From: Rhizobiaceae bacterium
GTDB taxonomy: Bacteria > Pseudomonadota > Alphaproteobacteria > Rhizobiales > Rhizobiaceae
DNA length: 64,000 nt
Direction of reading: 5' to 3'
Assembly (NCBI GenBank): GCA_028279875.1
Contig: JANQMU010000016.1
Coordinates: 107,520-171,519 of the forward strand
Shown one piece after another: positions 50,237 to 58,360 of the stretch (within the stretch, counting starts at the first letter, position 1; the number at the start of each line of letters is the position of its first letter). The notes beneath the pieces are model-generated. The model had not been told where the DNA came from, ran no database searches, and saw only the letters and a program-made list of their open reading frames with translations. The position numbers and the translations under genes are program-made.

Positions 50237-51808
50237 TTAAGCAGCCTGCCGTGTCGTCCGGCAAACGGCGATGACACGGCCGCCGCGGTCGGTCACCGCC
50301 TCCACAGCCGCGGCCGACAGGATCACCGTCGTGCCCTGCAGCGCCAGTTCTTCCAGAAAACATGTCAGTTGTGCCGTATCGCGCTGAAGGTCCGGATCGT
50401 CGACCAGAACCACGGAGGCGCCGCGCAGCAGGCAGCGCGCCGCCCGTATCGCCGCCGCCGTGCCGTGGGCCGTCCCGGTCTCGTCCCGCAGCCGCGTCTG
50501 CAGAACCTCCGGGGTTAGCCCGAAACGCCCGCAGATGCGTTCGCGTTCGGCGTCCGGCAGGCGGGAAGGATTACCGAGTGAAACGCCTTTCATCAGCGTT
50601 CCGACGACCGGCGGCAGGAGCGGCGAAACAAGGCAGACGCAGCGCAGCCAGTCGCGGCGGCTGAAATCGGTTGCCGGTTCGCCGTCGAGGCGCACAACGC
50701 CACCGCCGCGCGCCGAAAGCCCGGCGATCCGCAGAAAAACCGCCTGGGTTTCCTCGTTCGACATGCCGGTGACCGCCACCTGTTCGCCCGCCTTGACGCC
50801 GAACGAGAGCATAGCGTCGCTGCCCGGAACGGCCAGACCGTCAATCTCGAGATCGCGGCCCCGGCCGGTTCGTTTCAGACGCGCGGTGCTGTCCGTGAGC
50901 ATCAGCGTCGGACGCCTGAAAATGGCCTCCAGCCGGGTCACCGCGATCCGGTGCGCAAGCCGGTATTCGACGGCCATGGCGACGGCGTTGAGCTGTGTCA
51001 CGACAATTCCGGTCACCAGTATGAGGACGCCCAGCATTTCGGGATCCGAAGCGCCGACGGCGGCGAGGGCAAGGCTGACGGCGGTCACCGGCAGCACGAG
51101 GTCGGAGAGCGCCCGCAGCAGTCCCGAAAAGCTGGCCCGTGCGATGAGGGCGCTGTTCATCCGGTCCGTCTGCCGGCCGAATTTGCGCATCAGGGCGCCG
51201 TGACGCCCGAAGGCCAGATAGGTCATGCGGCCCTTGAGCACCGACCCCGCGGTTGCGGCGATGCGGCCACGCAGCCGGCGGCTTTCGACAACGTGCCGGT
51301 TGAGCGGTGCGCAGAACGCCAGAAGCAGGGCCAGCCACAGGATGAGTGCCGGTGCCAGAGCGGCCATGGCGCCAGTTCCGGTGGCCGCCAGATAGACAAG
51401 GACCGTGCCGACAATCACACCCGCCACCAGGATGGAGATGAGGCCATTGGCGAGCCACAGCCGCACCGCCGAAAAATCGTTGACGACCCGCGTCATCACC
51501 AGACCGAAGCGCATGGTGTCGCCGTCGGCCGGCATCCGCAGGACATGGCTGAGCAATGCCAGCCGCAATTCCTTGACATAACGAAGCGCGAATTGTTCGG
51601 CCCATCGCCTTTGCAAAACGCGCAGGACCACGATCGTGGTCGCGCTGCCCAGCACCGCCGCCGTCAGCCAGCCAGGCGATGTGTCATTGCCGGTCAGCAG
51701 CCGCACCGCAGCGATGGCGGCTGCAATCCCCGCCATCGCCTGCAAGAGACCGATCGCCAGCAGTCCGGCAAGGCCGAGGCATCGCCTGGATGTCCACAAT
51801 CTCGGCAT
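50237..51808 (-). CDS. ABC exporter-like protein (CydC/D-type architecture) with degenerate ATP-binding domain
   Basis: 523-residue half-transporter layout: about six membrane helices (residues ~10-285) then a nucleotide-binding-like domain (~315-515). The P-loop position reads VTGMSNEETQAVF, lacking the GxxGxGKS/T lysine; the signature LSGGQ is replaced by GTAHGTAA. A Walker B-like VVLVDDPDL remains with Asp where the catalytic Glu should be. ATP hydrolysis by this chain alone is unlikely. Its start overlaps by one base (TAATG) the stop of the P-loop protein gene, so the two are made together. Confidence 0.75.
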   Translation of the reverse strand: MPRLWTSRRCLGLAGLLAIGLLQAMAGIAAAIAAVRLLTGNDTSPGWLTAAVLGSATTIVVLRVLQRRWAEQFALRYVKELRLALLSHVLRMPADGDTMRFGLVMTRVVNDFSAVRLWLANGLISILVAGVIVGTVLVYLAATGTGAMAALAPALILWLALLLAFCAPLNRHVVESRRLRGRIAATAGSVLKGRMTYLAFGRHGALMRKFGRQTDRMNSALIARASFSGLLRALSDLVLPVTAVSLALAAVGASDPEMLGVLILVTGIVVTQLNAVAMAVEYRLAHRIAVTRLEAIFRRPTLMLTDSTARLKRTGRGRDLEIDGLAVPGSDAMLSFGVKAGEQVAVTGMSNEETQAVFLRIAGLSARGGGVVRLDGEPATDFSRRDWLRCVCLVSPLLPPVVGTLMKGVSLGNPSRLPDAERERICGRFGLTPEVLQTRLRDETGTAHGTAAAIRAARCLLRGASVVLVDDPDLQRDTAQLTCFLEELALQGTTVILSAAAVEAVTDRGGRVIAVCRTTRQAA

Positions 51809-52860
51809 TACTCCCCCACCGCCGCCGGCATCTGCGTGCCCGACAGCCAGCGCGCCGCCGAAGCCGGATTGACCAGGTCGCAGAGCGTGTGGACCGGCGC
51901 GCCGGCCATCGCCTCGGCTTCCCGGATCGCCAGCGGCGAGCGGGTCAGCGCGCCGGAAATGCCGAGCACGGTGTGGCCGAGATCGGCGAGATGCCGGGCG
52001 CCGGCGACGGCGCCCATGGCATCGCCGGCGGCAAAAAAGGTGCCCGACAGCAGCGACCGGAAATCCGGCGACGCTGCCAGCGCCGCGGTTTCCTCCTGAA
52101 ACAGGCCGTCGGCGATTTCGATGACGGCAACCCCGCAGCCCCTTGCGCCCAGCGCTCCGACCAGATTGCGGCTGGCCTGCACCAGCGCCTGTTGATCGGT
52201 CCGGAAGGTCGTCGGGAAACCGGCATCGGTGAAGTCCAGAACCTCGGCCGCGCCAAAATCACGCATCAGCCACAGGTCGCCGCCGGCGCCGGTCCCGGTC
52301 ACCTTGGCGGCGCCGACACGGCAGCCGGCCTCCGCAAAACCCTTGACCAGCGCCGCGGCGGTCGTCGTCTTGCCGGCATTCATCGCTGTCCCGAACACGG
52401 CAAAGACACAGACCGGCATCGGCCCGTTGAACGCCGGCAGGGCGAAATCCATCAGGTTGACCGGCTGGCCGTCGCCATTGCCGACAAGGCCGAGCGGTTC
52501 GATTTCTGTCGGTCCCGACAGCCGGTCGTGCCAGGCGCTGGCCCGCGCCGCAATGCCGCCGGCGGCCACCATATGGCAGGCGTCGAGATCTTCGGGCACA
52601 TAGGCCTCATACTGGTCCGGCGCATAGCGGTTGCCATAGGCAAGGACAATTTCATCGCCGGCGAAAAGAATCGCCCTTCGGCCCGTCGGCAGCTCGATCC
52701 GCTTGTGCGATCCGATGGCCTTGACCCGGGCCAGTACGAGATCGCCGGGCCTCGGGCTGCGGGACCCGCCAAGCAGGGTCTTCATGGCATTTTCCGGCAC
52801 CCGGCGTGTTGAAAAGGCCCGTTTCGCTTTGAGGAGGCGGTCGCCGTCGAGAATTTCCAT
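51808..52860 (-). CDS. P-loop NTPase of dethiobiotin-synthetase/DUF1611-like type
   Basis: 350-residue protein with a novel-looking N-terminal ~150 residues (GDLVLARVKAIGSHKRIELPTGR, YGNRYAPDQYEAYVPEDL) and a C-terminal P-loop domain: FAVFGTAMNAGKTTTAAALV (Walker A near 160-168), AKVTGTGAGGD and VAVIEIADGLFQEE (Walker B-like). The P-loop domain resembles DUF1611/dethiobiotin synthetase. ATG 52860 is preferred because GGAG lies 6 bp upstream. It is the first gene of a two-gene unit with the degenerate ABC protein and might supply the nucleotide-hydrolysing activity; that is speculation. Confidence 0.68.
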   Translation of the reverse strand: MEILDGDRLLKAKRAFSTRRVPENAMKTLLGGSRSPRPGDLVLARVKAIGSHKRIELPTGRRAILFAGDEIVLAYGNRYAPDQYEAYVPEDLDACHMVAAGGIAARASAWHDRLSGPTEIEPLGLVGNGDGQPVNLMDFALPAFNGPMPVCVFAVFGTAMNAGKTTTAAALVKGFAEAGCRVGAAKVTGTGAGGDLWLMRDFGAAEVLDFTDAGFPTTFRTDQQALVQASRNLVGALGARGCGVAVIEIADGLFQEETAALAASPDFRSLLSGTFFAAGDAMGAVAGARHLADLGHTVLGISGALTRSPLAIREAEAMAGAPVHTLCDLVNPASAARWLSGTQMPAAVGE

Positions 52861-52928
52861 ACTGAGCTCCATTGGTGTGACATCGCTGCATGAGCGGAAC
52901 ACAACAAAAACGACCGTGCCGGGCGTTT

Positions 52929-52950
52929 ATTCCCGGCATCGGGAATTTTT
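52929..52950 (+). terminator. Terminator-like hairpin in the plus orientation
   Basis: ATTCCCG (52929-52935) and CGGGAAT (52940-52946) form a perfect 7-bp stem with a GCAT loop followed by TTTT. No plus-strand gene ends upstream of it, so it would only stop antisense transcription through the P-loop gene, or be an operator-like dyad for that gene's minus-strand promoter. Confidence 0.4.
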
Positions 52951-53000
52951 GCAGCCGCCGCCGCAACTTGCCGCGGCATGGCGTGCGTCCGCACCTGAGC

Positions 53001-53150
53001 CCCGAAAAGTGCGAAGCGGTTTTCGGACAAGGCGAAAGGCCAGAAGAATGCCGCCCCGAGAAGTGCGAAGCGGTTTTCGGACAAGGCGAAAGGCCAGAAG
53101 AATGCCGCCCCGAAAAGTGTGAAGCGGTTTTCGGACAAGGCGAAGGGCCA
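53001..53150. repeat. Three tandem 54-bp repeat units with palindromic core
   Basis: Units start at 53001, 53055 and 53109; the first two are near-identical over 54 bp and the third is truncated after ~42 bp. Each contains CCGAAAA...TTTTCGG inverted ends around GTGCGAAGCGG, a sequence type I recognise as a common dispersed intergenic palindrome of rhizobia. The period is a multiple of three, so both strands are open across it, but the open frames begin and end in non-coding DNA. Together with the hairpin at 52929 and the dyads at 53169 it accounts for the gene-free stretch 52861-53248. Confidence 0.88.
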
Positions 53151-53168
53151 AATCAAAATGCCCGTGAA

Positions 53169-53235
53169 TTTTAGTATTGGTAAAATTTTCTTGACATCCG
53201 GAATTCCATCCGTCAGGATTTTACCAATACTAAAA
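53169..53235. promoter_or_regulatory. Pair of inverted dyad operators flanking the XRE-cupin promoter
   Basis: The 18-bp sequence at 53169-53186 (TTTTAGTATTGGTAAAAT) is repeated exactly in inverted orientation at 53218-53235, spacer 31 bp. Each half is itself a dyad (ATTTTA-N7-TAAAA). A TTGACA (53191-53196) lies between them, with the -10 region running into the right half. The last half ends 13 bp before the GTG start of the XRE-cupin gene. Strong candidate for autoregulation by that protein, possibly with DNA looping. Confidence 0.75.
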
Positions 53236-53248
53236 AAGGGAGGATGGG

Positions 53249-53917
53249 GTGGCTTCGGTCGAGACATCCGAAACGCCAGTTGCCGAGGCGGATTCGCTGC
53301 CTTTGGGCGAGCGTTTGCGCCGCCGCCGCCGCGAACTCGGGCTGACCCTCAAACACGTCGCCGACGGGGCCGGCCTGTCCGTCGGCTTCATCTCGCAGGT
53401 CGAGCGAGAACTGACCGTTCCTTCCCTTTCGTCCCTGGCCTCGATCTCCAAGGTCCTCAAAACCCATCTGACGGAATTCCTGTCACAGCCGGCGGGCGGT
53501 TCGCCGACCACCCGCCACAATGAACGGCCGGTCTATGCGGTCAACAATGATGCTCTGCACTATGAGCGCCTGTCGGCCACCTTCGCCGGCAGCATGCTCA
53601 ACAGCGTCATCGTCCATGAACCGCCCGGCTACCGTTCGGAGCCGATCCAGCATGAGGGCGAGGAGCTGTTTTTCGTCCTCAGCGGCGCGATCACGGTCGA
53701 GGTCGAGGGCGAGGAGACGGTGATGGAAGTGGGCGATTCCATACACTTCGCTTCGACCCGCCAGCATTCCTCCTGGAACCATACCGACCAACCGACATCG
53801 ATCCTGCATGTCTGCACGATGGATGTCTTTGGCGACAACCCGGCGGATTCCGACAAGCCGGGCAACCGGGCCGGACACCGATCCGAGCCCGAAACCAAGC
53901 AGTCCGATCAAGACTAA
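53249..53917 (+). CDS. XRE-family regulator with C-terminal cupin domain
   Basis: 222-residue regulator. HTH at about 15-72 (LGERLRRRRRELGLTLKHVADGAGLSVGFISQVERELTVPSLSSLASI) and a cupin sensor at about 120-190 (PIQHEGEELFFVLSGAITVEVEGEE, STRQHSSWNHTDQPTSIL). The start is GTG 53249 with GGGAGGA upstream. Such regulators (PuuR-like) repress catabolic operons for amines and amino acids. It heads the transporter-hyu operon and has a double operator directly upstream. Confidence 0.9.
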   Translation: MASVETSETPVAEADSLPLGERLRRRRRELGLTLKHVADGAGLSVGFISQVERELTVPSLSSLASISKVLKTHLTEFLSQPAGGSPTTRHNERPVYAVNNDALHYERLSATFAGSMLNSVIVHEPPGYRSEPIQHEGEELFFVLSGAITVEVEGEETVMEVGDSIHFASTRQHSSWNHTDQPTSILHVCTMDVFGDNPADSDKPGNRAGHRSEPETKQSDQD

Positions 53918-53931
53918 TAGGGAGCATGAAC

Positions 53932-55530
53932 ATGACGACACTTTTGAAATCTTTTACGGCGGCAGCACTGCTGTCGACGGCGCTTATAGCGGCGCCGCTC
54001 GACGCACAGGCCGGCGGCACGCTGCGCCTCGATGAGGTGGCGGTCGGCGAAATCGATCCGGGCAAGGCCTCCGACTATGCCGACTCGATCCTGATGTTCA
54101 ACCTCTATGACACGCTGGTCCTGCCGCGCCAGGGCGGCCCCGGCCATGTGCCGCATCTGGCCAAGAGCTGGGAAGGGTCCGGCAAGACCTTCACCTTCAC
54201 TCTGCGTGACGATGTCAAATTCCAGAGCGGCAATCCGCTGACCGCCGAAGACGTGGTCTTTTCGCTCGACCGCATGAAGGCGATGGGCAAGGGCCTGTCC
54301 TATCTGTTCGGCAATGTCGAGATCGCCGAGGCCGTCGACGACCACACGGTGAGGTTCAATCTGGCGACACCCTACGCGCCCTTTGTCGCGTCCCTGGTGC
54401 GCCTGCCGATTGTCGACAAGAAGACCGTGATGGCCAATCTCGGCGACGGTGACGGCGAGATGAAGGACTGGGGCGAAGCCTGGCTGTCGGCCAATACAGC
54501 TGGAACCGGGGCCTACCGGATCCGCTCGCACAATCCGCAGGAAGAGACCGTGATGGAAAAGAACGGCGACTACTTCCTCGGCATCGCCGATGCGGCGCCC
54601 GATACGGTGCGGCTGCGCTACGGGCTGGAACCGGCCACGGTGCGCACGGTGATTTCCCAGGGCGAGCACGACATCGCCTCGCAATGGCTGCCGCCGGAGG
54701 TCATCAAGGCGCTGGTCAATGATGGCGGGCAGGTGCTGAGCGAAAGCGGCACCGGTGCCTTCTATCTGAAGCTCAACACTACCAAACCGCCGATGGACGA
54801 TGCCAATTGCCGTCTCGCCCTGGCCAATGCCTTCGACTATGACTCGGCCATCAAGATGATCGCCGTCACCGACGACATGTCGCAGGGCTCGCCCTCCACC
54901 GGCGCCATTCCCGTCGGCATGTTCGGAGCCAATCCGGCCGGCCAGAATCTCAGCCGCGACATGGATGCAGCGAAGAAACATCTGGCCGACTGCAAATACG
55001 ATCCGGATGATTTCACGCTGGAACTCTCCTGGATCGCCGAAGTGCCGATCGAAGAGCGCTTCGCGCTGCTGATGCAGGCCAATTTCGCCGAACTCGGCAT
55101 CAAGTCCGAGATCAAGAAACTGCCCTGGGCGCTGTTTGCCGAACAGGTGTCGAAGCCTGAAAACACGCCGCATGTCTCGCAGCTCTTCGTCAATGCCGTG
55201 ACCGGCGATCCCGATACGCTGCTCTACGGCATGTATCATTCCTCGGCCGCCGGCACCTGGCAGTCGCCGGAATATCTCAACGATCCGCAGGTCGACGCGG
55301 CGCTTGAGGAAGGCCGCACGGCCGCCACCGAGGAAGGCCGCGCCGCCGCCTATACCAAGCTCAACAAGCGGCTGATGGAAATCGCCCCGACCGTCTATGG
55401 CTATGACCGCCAGTCGCTGTTTGCGGCCAGCAACCGGGTCAAGGCGCCGGCGCTCAGTGACCCGTCACAGGCCTTTGGGCTGGACGGCATGGGCTTCTCG
55501 TTCCGGCTGATGGAAGTCGAGGACGACTAG
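53932..55530 (+). CDS. Peptide/opine-type ABC transporter solute-binding protein (SBP_bac_5)
   Basis: 532-residue periplasmic binding protein of the DppA/OppA family. Signal peptide with cleavage after LDAQA (~residue 27). Typical blocks: HLAKSWEGSGKTFTFTLRDDVKFQSGNPLTAEDVVFSLDRM and the repeat-rich C-terminal AYTKLNKRLMEIAPTVYGYDR. ATG 53932 has GGGAG seven bases upstream (ATG 53926 is too close to it). 14 bp after the regulator gene. The ligand is probably not a plain dipeptide given the hyu enzymes downstream. Confidence 0.9.
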   Translation: MTTLLKSFTAAALLSTALIAAPLDAQAGGTLRLDEVAVGEIDPGKASDYADSILMFNLYDTLVLPRQGGPGHVPHLAKSWEGSGKTFTFTLRDDVKFQSGNPLTAEDVVFSLDRMKAMGKGLSYLFGNVEIAEAVDDHTVRFNLATPYAPFVASLVRLPIVDKKTVMANLGDGDGEMKDWGEAWLSANTAGTGAYRIRSHNPQEETVMEKNGDYFLGIADAAPDTVRLRYGLEPATVRTVISQGEHDIASQWLPPEVIKALVNDGGQVLSESGTGAFYLKLNTTKPPMDDANCRLALANAFDYDSAIKMIAVTDDMSQGSPSTGAIPVGMFGANPAGQNLSRDMDAAKKHLADCKYDPDDFTLELSWIAEVPIEERFALLMQANFAELGIKSEIKKLPWALFAEQVSKPENTPHVSQLFVNAVTGDPDTLLYGMYHSSAAGTWQSPEYLNDPQVDAALEEGRTAATEEGRAAAYTKLNKRLMEIAPTVYGYDRQSLFAASNRVKAPALSDPSQAFGLDGMGFSFRLMEVEDD

Positions 55531-55540
55531 GATCCTCCTA

Positions 55541-55574
55541 GGCCGGGGTGGCGGGCCCTCCCGCTGCCCCGGCC
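55541..55574 (+). other. Large GC-rich stem-loop between binding-protein and permease genes
   Basis: Arms 55541-55555 and 55560-55574 form a 15-bp stem (two G-U pairs) with a 4-base loop and no U-run. Such structures protect the 3' end of binding-protein mRNA so that the binding protein is made in excess over the membrane subunits. Confidence 0.65.
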
Positions 55575-55626
55575 GCAACCGGACCGGTTTTCGGTCCTGA
55601 ACTGGCCTGAACTTGGAATGTGCAGT

Positions 55627-56652
55627 ATGACGCCGGTCCTCCGCCTCCTCGCGAAGCGGCTCGGCACCTCATTGCTTGTTCTCATTGGGGTATCGATGCT
55701 GATCTTCGCCATCGCCCGGGTGATTCCCGGCGACCCGGCGCGCATCGCGCTGGGCCCCAACGCGACGCCCGAACAGGTGGCCGATCTGCGGGCCGAGCTG
55801 CATCTCGACGAGCCGGTCTGGGAGCAATATGGCCATTTCGTCGCCGATCTGGCGCGCGGCGATCTCGGCATCTCGCTCTACACCAACCGCCCGGTGACCG
55901 CCGATATCGCCCAGTTTCTCCCGGCAACGCTGGAGCTGGTTCTGACGGCCGGCCTGATGATGATCTGCATCGGCCTGCCGCTCGGCATCCTGTCGGCCCG
56001 CTATCGCGGCGGCATCATCGATAACATGATCCGCATGGTGTCGCTGCTCGGCGTCTCGGCGCCCAGTTTCGTCTGGGCGGTGATCCTGATGCTGCTCTTT
56101 GCGTTCTTCCTGCCGCTCTTTCCGATCGCCGGCCGCATCACCGACACCTATGCGATCCCCGCCGTCACCGGCTTCCTGCTCATCGACACGCTGATCGACG
56201 GCAATATCCGCGCCTTCGGCAATGCGGCCTGGCATCTGGTGCTGCCGGCCTTCGCGCTGGCCCTTTCGGGCATCGGCCAGGCGGCGCGGCTGACGCGTGC
56301 CAATATGGTCGAGACCTATGAGAAACCCTATATCGAGATGGCCCGCTCCTATGGCTTTCCCGAGCGGCGCATCGCCCGGCAATACGCCTTCAAGCCGTCG
56401 CTGATCCCGTCGCTGACCATTATCGGCCTCGATTTCGCGGCGATGCTCGGCAATGCCTTCCTGGTCGAGGCGATTTTTGCCTGGCCCGGCCTGTCGCGTT
56501 ACGGCGTCGCGGTGATCCTGCGCAAGGATCTCAACGCCATTGTCGGCACGGTGCTGGTGATCTCCGCCACCTTCCTGATTGCCAATCTCATCGTCGATCT
56601 GCTGATTGCCTTCATCAATCCGCGCATCCGTCATTCGCAGAGGGCGTCATGA
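55627..56652 (+). CDS. ABC transporter permease (DppB type)
   Basis: 341-residue inner-membrane permease with six helices. The N-terminal LLAKRLGTSLLVLIGVSMLIFAI and the EAA-like loop (TYEKPYIEMARSYGFPERRIARQYAFKPSLIPSLT) are DppB hallmarks, as is the C-terminal LVEAIFAWPGLSRYGV. ATG 55627 is preferred to ATG 55618, which sits on top of the weak ribosome site. It overlaps the next permease gene by 4 bp. Confidence 0.92.
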   Translation: MTPVLRLLAKRLGTSLLVLIGVSMLIFAIARVIPGDPARIALGPNATPEQVADLRAELHLDEPVWEQYGHFVADLARGDLGISLYTNRPVTADIAQFLPATLELVLTAGLMMICIGLPLGILSARYRGGIIDNMIRMVSLLGVSAPSFVWAVILMLLFAFFLPLFPIAGRITDTYAIPAVTGFLLIDTLIDGNIRAFGNAAWHLVLPAFALALSGIGQAARLTRANMVETYEKPYIEMARSYGFPERRIARQYAFKPSLIPSLTIIGLDFAAMLGNAFLVEAIFAWPGLSRYGVAVILRKDLNAIVGTVLVISATFLIANLIVDLLIAFINPRIRHSQRAS

Positions 56653-57482
56653 AGCGGACCGTCTTCATCCTCCTGTCGAATCCCCTGTCGCTGCTCGGCG
56701 TCGTGCTCGTCGCCCTGGTCGTGCTGTCGGCGGTTTTTGCCGATTTCATCGCGCCGTTTCCCGAACATCGCGGCGCGGTCGTGGATTTCTCCAATTTCAA
56801 CAAGGCGCCGGTCTGGCCCTATATCATGGGCACCGATCTGGTCGGCCGCGACATGTTCAGCCGCATCATCTACGCCTATCGCATTTCACTGTTTCTCGGC
56901 GTCGTCGTGCTGTCGATCGCCGTGCCCATCGGCGTCACCATCGGCCTTGTCGCCGGCTATCTCGGCGGCTGGACCGAATATGTGCTGATGCGCATCACCG
57001 ATGTGTTCCTGTCCATTCCACCGCTGGTCCTGGCCATGTCGATCATGGGCGTGCTGGAGCCAACCCTGCTCAACGGCATGCTGGCGGTCACCGCCATGTG
57101 GTGGCCCTGGTACACGCGGCTTGTCTACAACATCACCCGCGGCGAGCGCGAGGAGGGCTATGTGCTGGCCGCCGAGGTGATCGGCGCGTCGAAGATCCAC
57201 ACCATGTTCCGCGAGATCCTGCCCAATTGCGTGCCGGCGATCATCACCAAGATGACGCTCGATCTCGGCTTCGTCATCCTTATCGCCTCGTCGCTGTCCT
57301 TCCTCGGCCTCGGCGTCCAGCCGCCGACGCCCGATCTCGGCTCGATGGTCGCCGACGGCGCCAAATATCTGCCCGATGCCTGGTGGCTCACCGTTTTTCC
57401 CGGGCTTGCCATCCTGGTCGCCGTCTTCGGCTTCAACCTCGTCGGCGATGCCATGCGCGACATATTGGGGAATGGCGAATGA
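56649..57482 (+). CDS. ABC transporter permease (DppC type)
   Basis: 277-residue permease of the DppC subfamily. Markers: GTDLVGRDMFSRIIYAYRISLFLGVVVLSI, the coupling-loop segment EEGYVLAAEVIGASKIHTMFREILPN and the C-terminal NLVGDAMRDILG. Starts inside the dppB-like stop (ATGA) and overlaps the ATPase gene by 4 bp. Confidence 0.93.
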   Translation: MKRTVFILLSNPLSLLGVVLVALVVLSAVFADFIAPFPEHRGAVVDFSNFNKAPVWPYIMGTDLVGRDMFSRIIYAYRISLFLGVVVLSIAVPIGVTIGLVAGYLGGWTEYVLMRITDVFLSIPPLVLAMSIMGVLEPTLLNGMLAVTAMWWPWYTRLVYNITRGEREEGYVLAAEVIGASKIHTMFREILPNCVPAIITKMTLDLGFVILIASSLSFLGLGVQPPTPDLGSMVADGAKYLPDAWWLTVFPGLAILVAVFGFNLVGDAMRDILGNGE

Positions 57483-58360
57483 GCACACCGACCCTCGCCA
57501 TCGACGATCTGAGGCTCTCGTTCCGAAGCTGGCGCGGCACCGCCGAGGTGCTGCACGGCATCTCGCTCGACATCATGCCTGGCGAGCGGGTTGCGCTGGT
57601 CGGCGAATCGGGTTCGGGAAAATCGGTGACCGCGCGCATCGTGCTCGGCCTTTTACAGTCCCTGCGCTCGGCCCGCATCTCCGGCACGGTGCGCTTCGAC
57701 GGCCGCGATCTCGATGACATGCCGCCGGCCCAGCGCCACCATCTGCGCGGCACCGCCATGTCGATGATCTTCCAGGACCCGACATCCTCCCTCAATCCGG
57801 TCTATCGCATCGGCAAGCAGTTCCATGAAGTGCTGTTGCGCGGCGATCCGCGCCTGTCGCACGACGCGGCGCTGGAGCGCGCCGGCGCCATCCTCGCCGA
57901 TGTATCGATCACCGAGCCGGAGCGGGTGCTGCATTCCTATCCCTTCCAGCTCTCCGGCGGCATGAACCAGCGGGTGATGATCGCCATGGCGCTGGCCAAT
58001 GAGCCGAAACTGCTGATCGCCGACGAGCCCGGCACCGCGCTCGACGTTACCGTCCAAGCCCAGACCCTGCATCTGATGCGGGCGTTGGTGGAAGAACACC
58101 ACACGGCCGTGCTGTTCATCTCCCATAATCTCGGTGTCGTGCGCGAATTCGCCGACCGGGTATTCGTCATCTACAAGGGCCGCATTGTCGAACAGGGGCC
58201 GACCGAGGCGCTCTTCGAAGAACCGCGCCATCCCTATACGCGGGCGCTGATGGCGGCCGTGCCGCGCATCACCGGCGGCGGCATTCCCGAGATCGAGGAC
58301 GATTCCGCCGATTTCTCGGCGCCGCTCGTGTCCCACGACGTCGGGGAGGCCACTCCATGA
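57479..58360 (+). CDS. ABC transporter ATP-binding protein (DppD type)
   Basis: 293-residue ATPase. Walker A GESGSGKS, signature LSGGMNQRV, Walker B LLIADEPGTALDVTVQ and the H-loop ISHNLGVV are intact; the C-terminal HPYTRALMAAVP is the oligopeptide-transporter extension, slightly shorter than usual. Starts at ATG 57479 overlapping the permease gene by 4 bp and overlaps the next ATPase by 4 bp. Confidence 0.93.
   Translation: MSTPTLAIDDLRLSFRSWRGTAEVLHGISLDIMPGERVALVGESGSGKSVTARIVLGLLQSLRSARISGTVRFDGRDLDDMPPAQRHHLRGTAMSMIFQDPTSSLNPVYRIGKQFHEVLLRGDPRLSHDAALERAGAILADVSITEPERVLHSYPFQLSGGMNQRVMIAMALANEPKLLIADEPGTALDVTVQAQTLHLMRALVEEHHTAVLFISHNLGVVREFADRVFVIYKGRIVEQGPTEALFEEPRHPYTRALMAAVPRITGGGIPEIEDDSADFSAPLVSHDVGEATP

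Noticed and set aside
53001..53150. Repeat array considered as a CRISPR
   Set aside because: Only three units directly adjoining one another with no unique spacers, a 54-bp period, and no cas genes.
52890..53174. Open frames on both strands through the 54-bp repeats as possible small proteins
   Set aside because: They exist only because the repeat length is a multiple of three; there are no ribosome sites and they start or end in intergenic hairpins.
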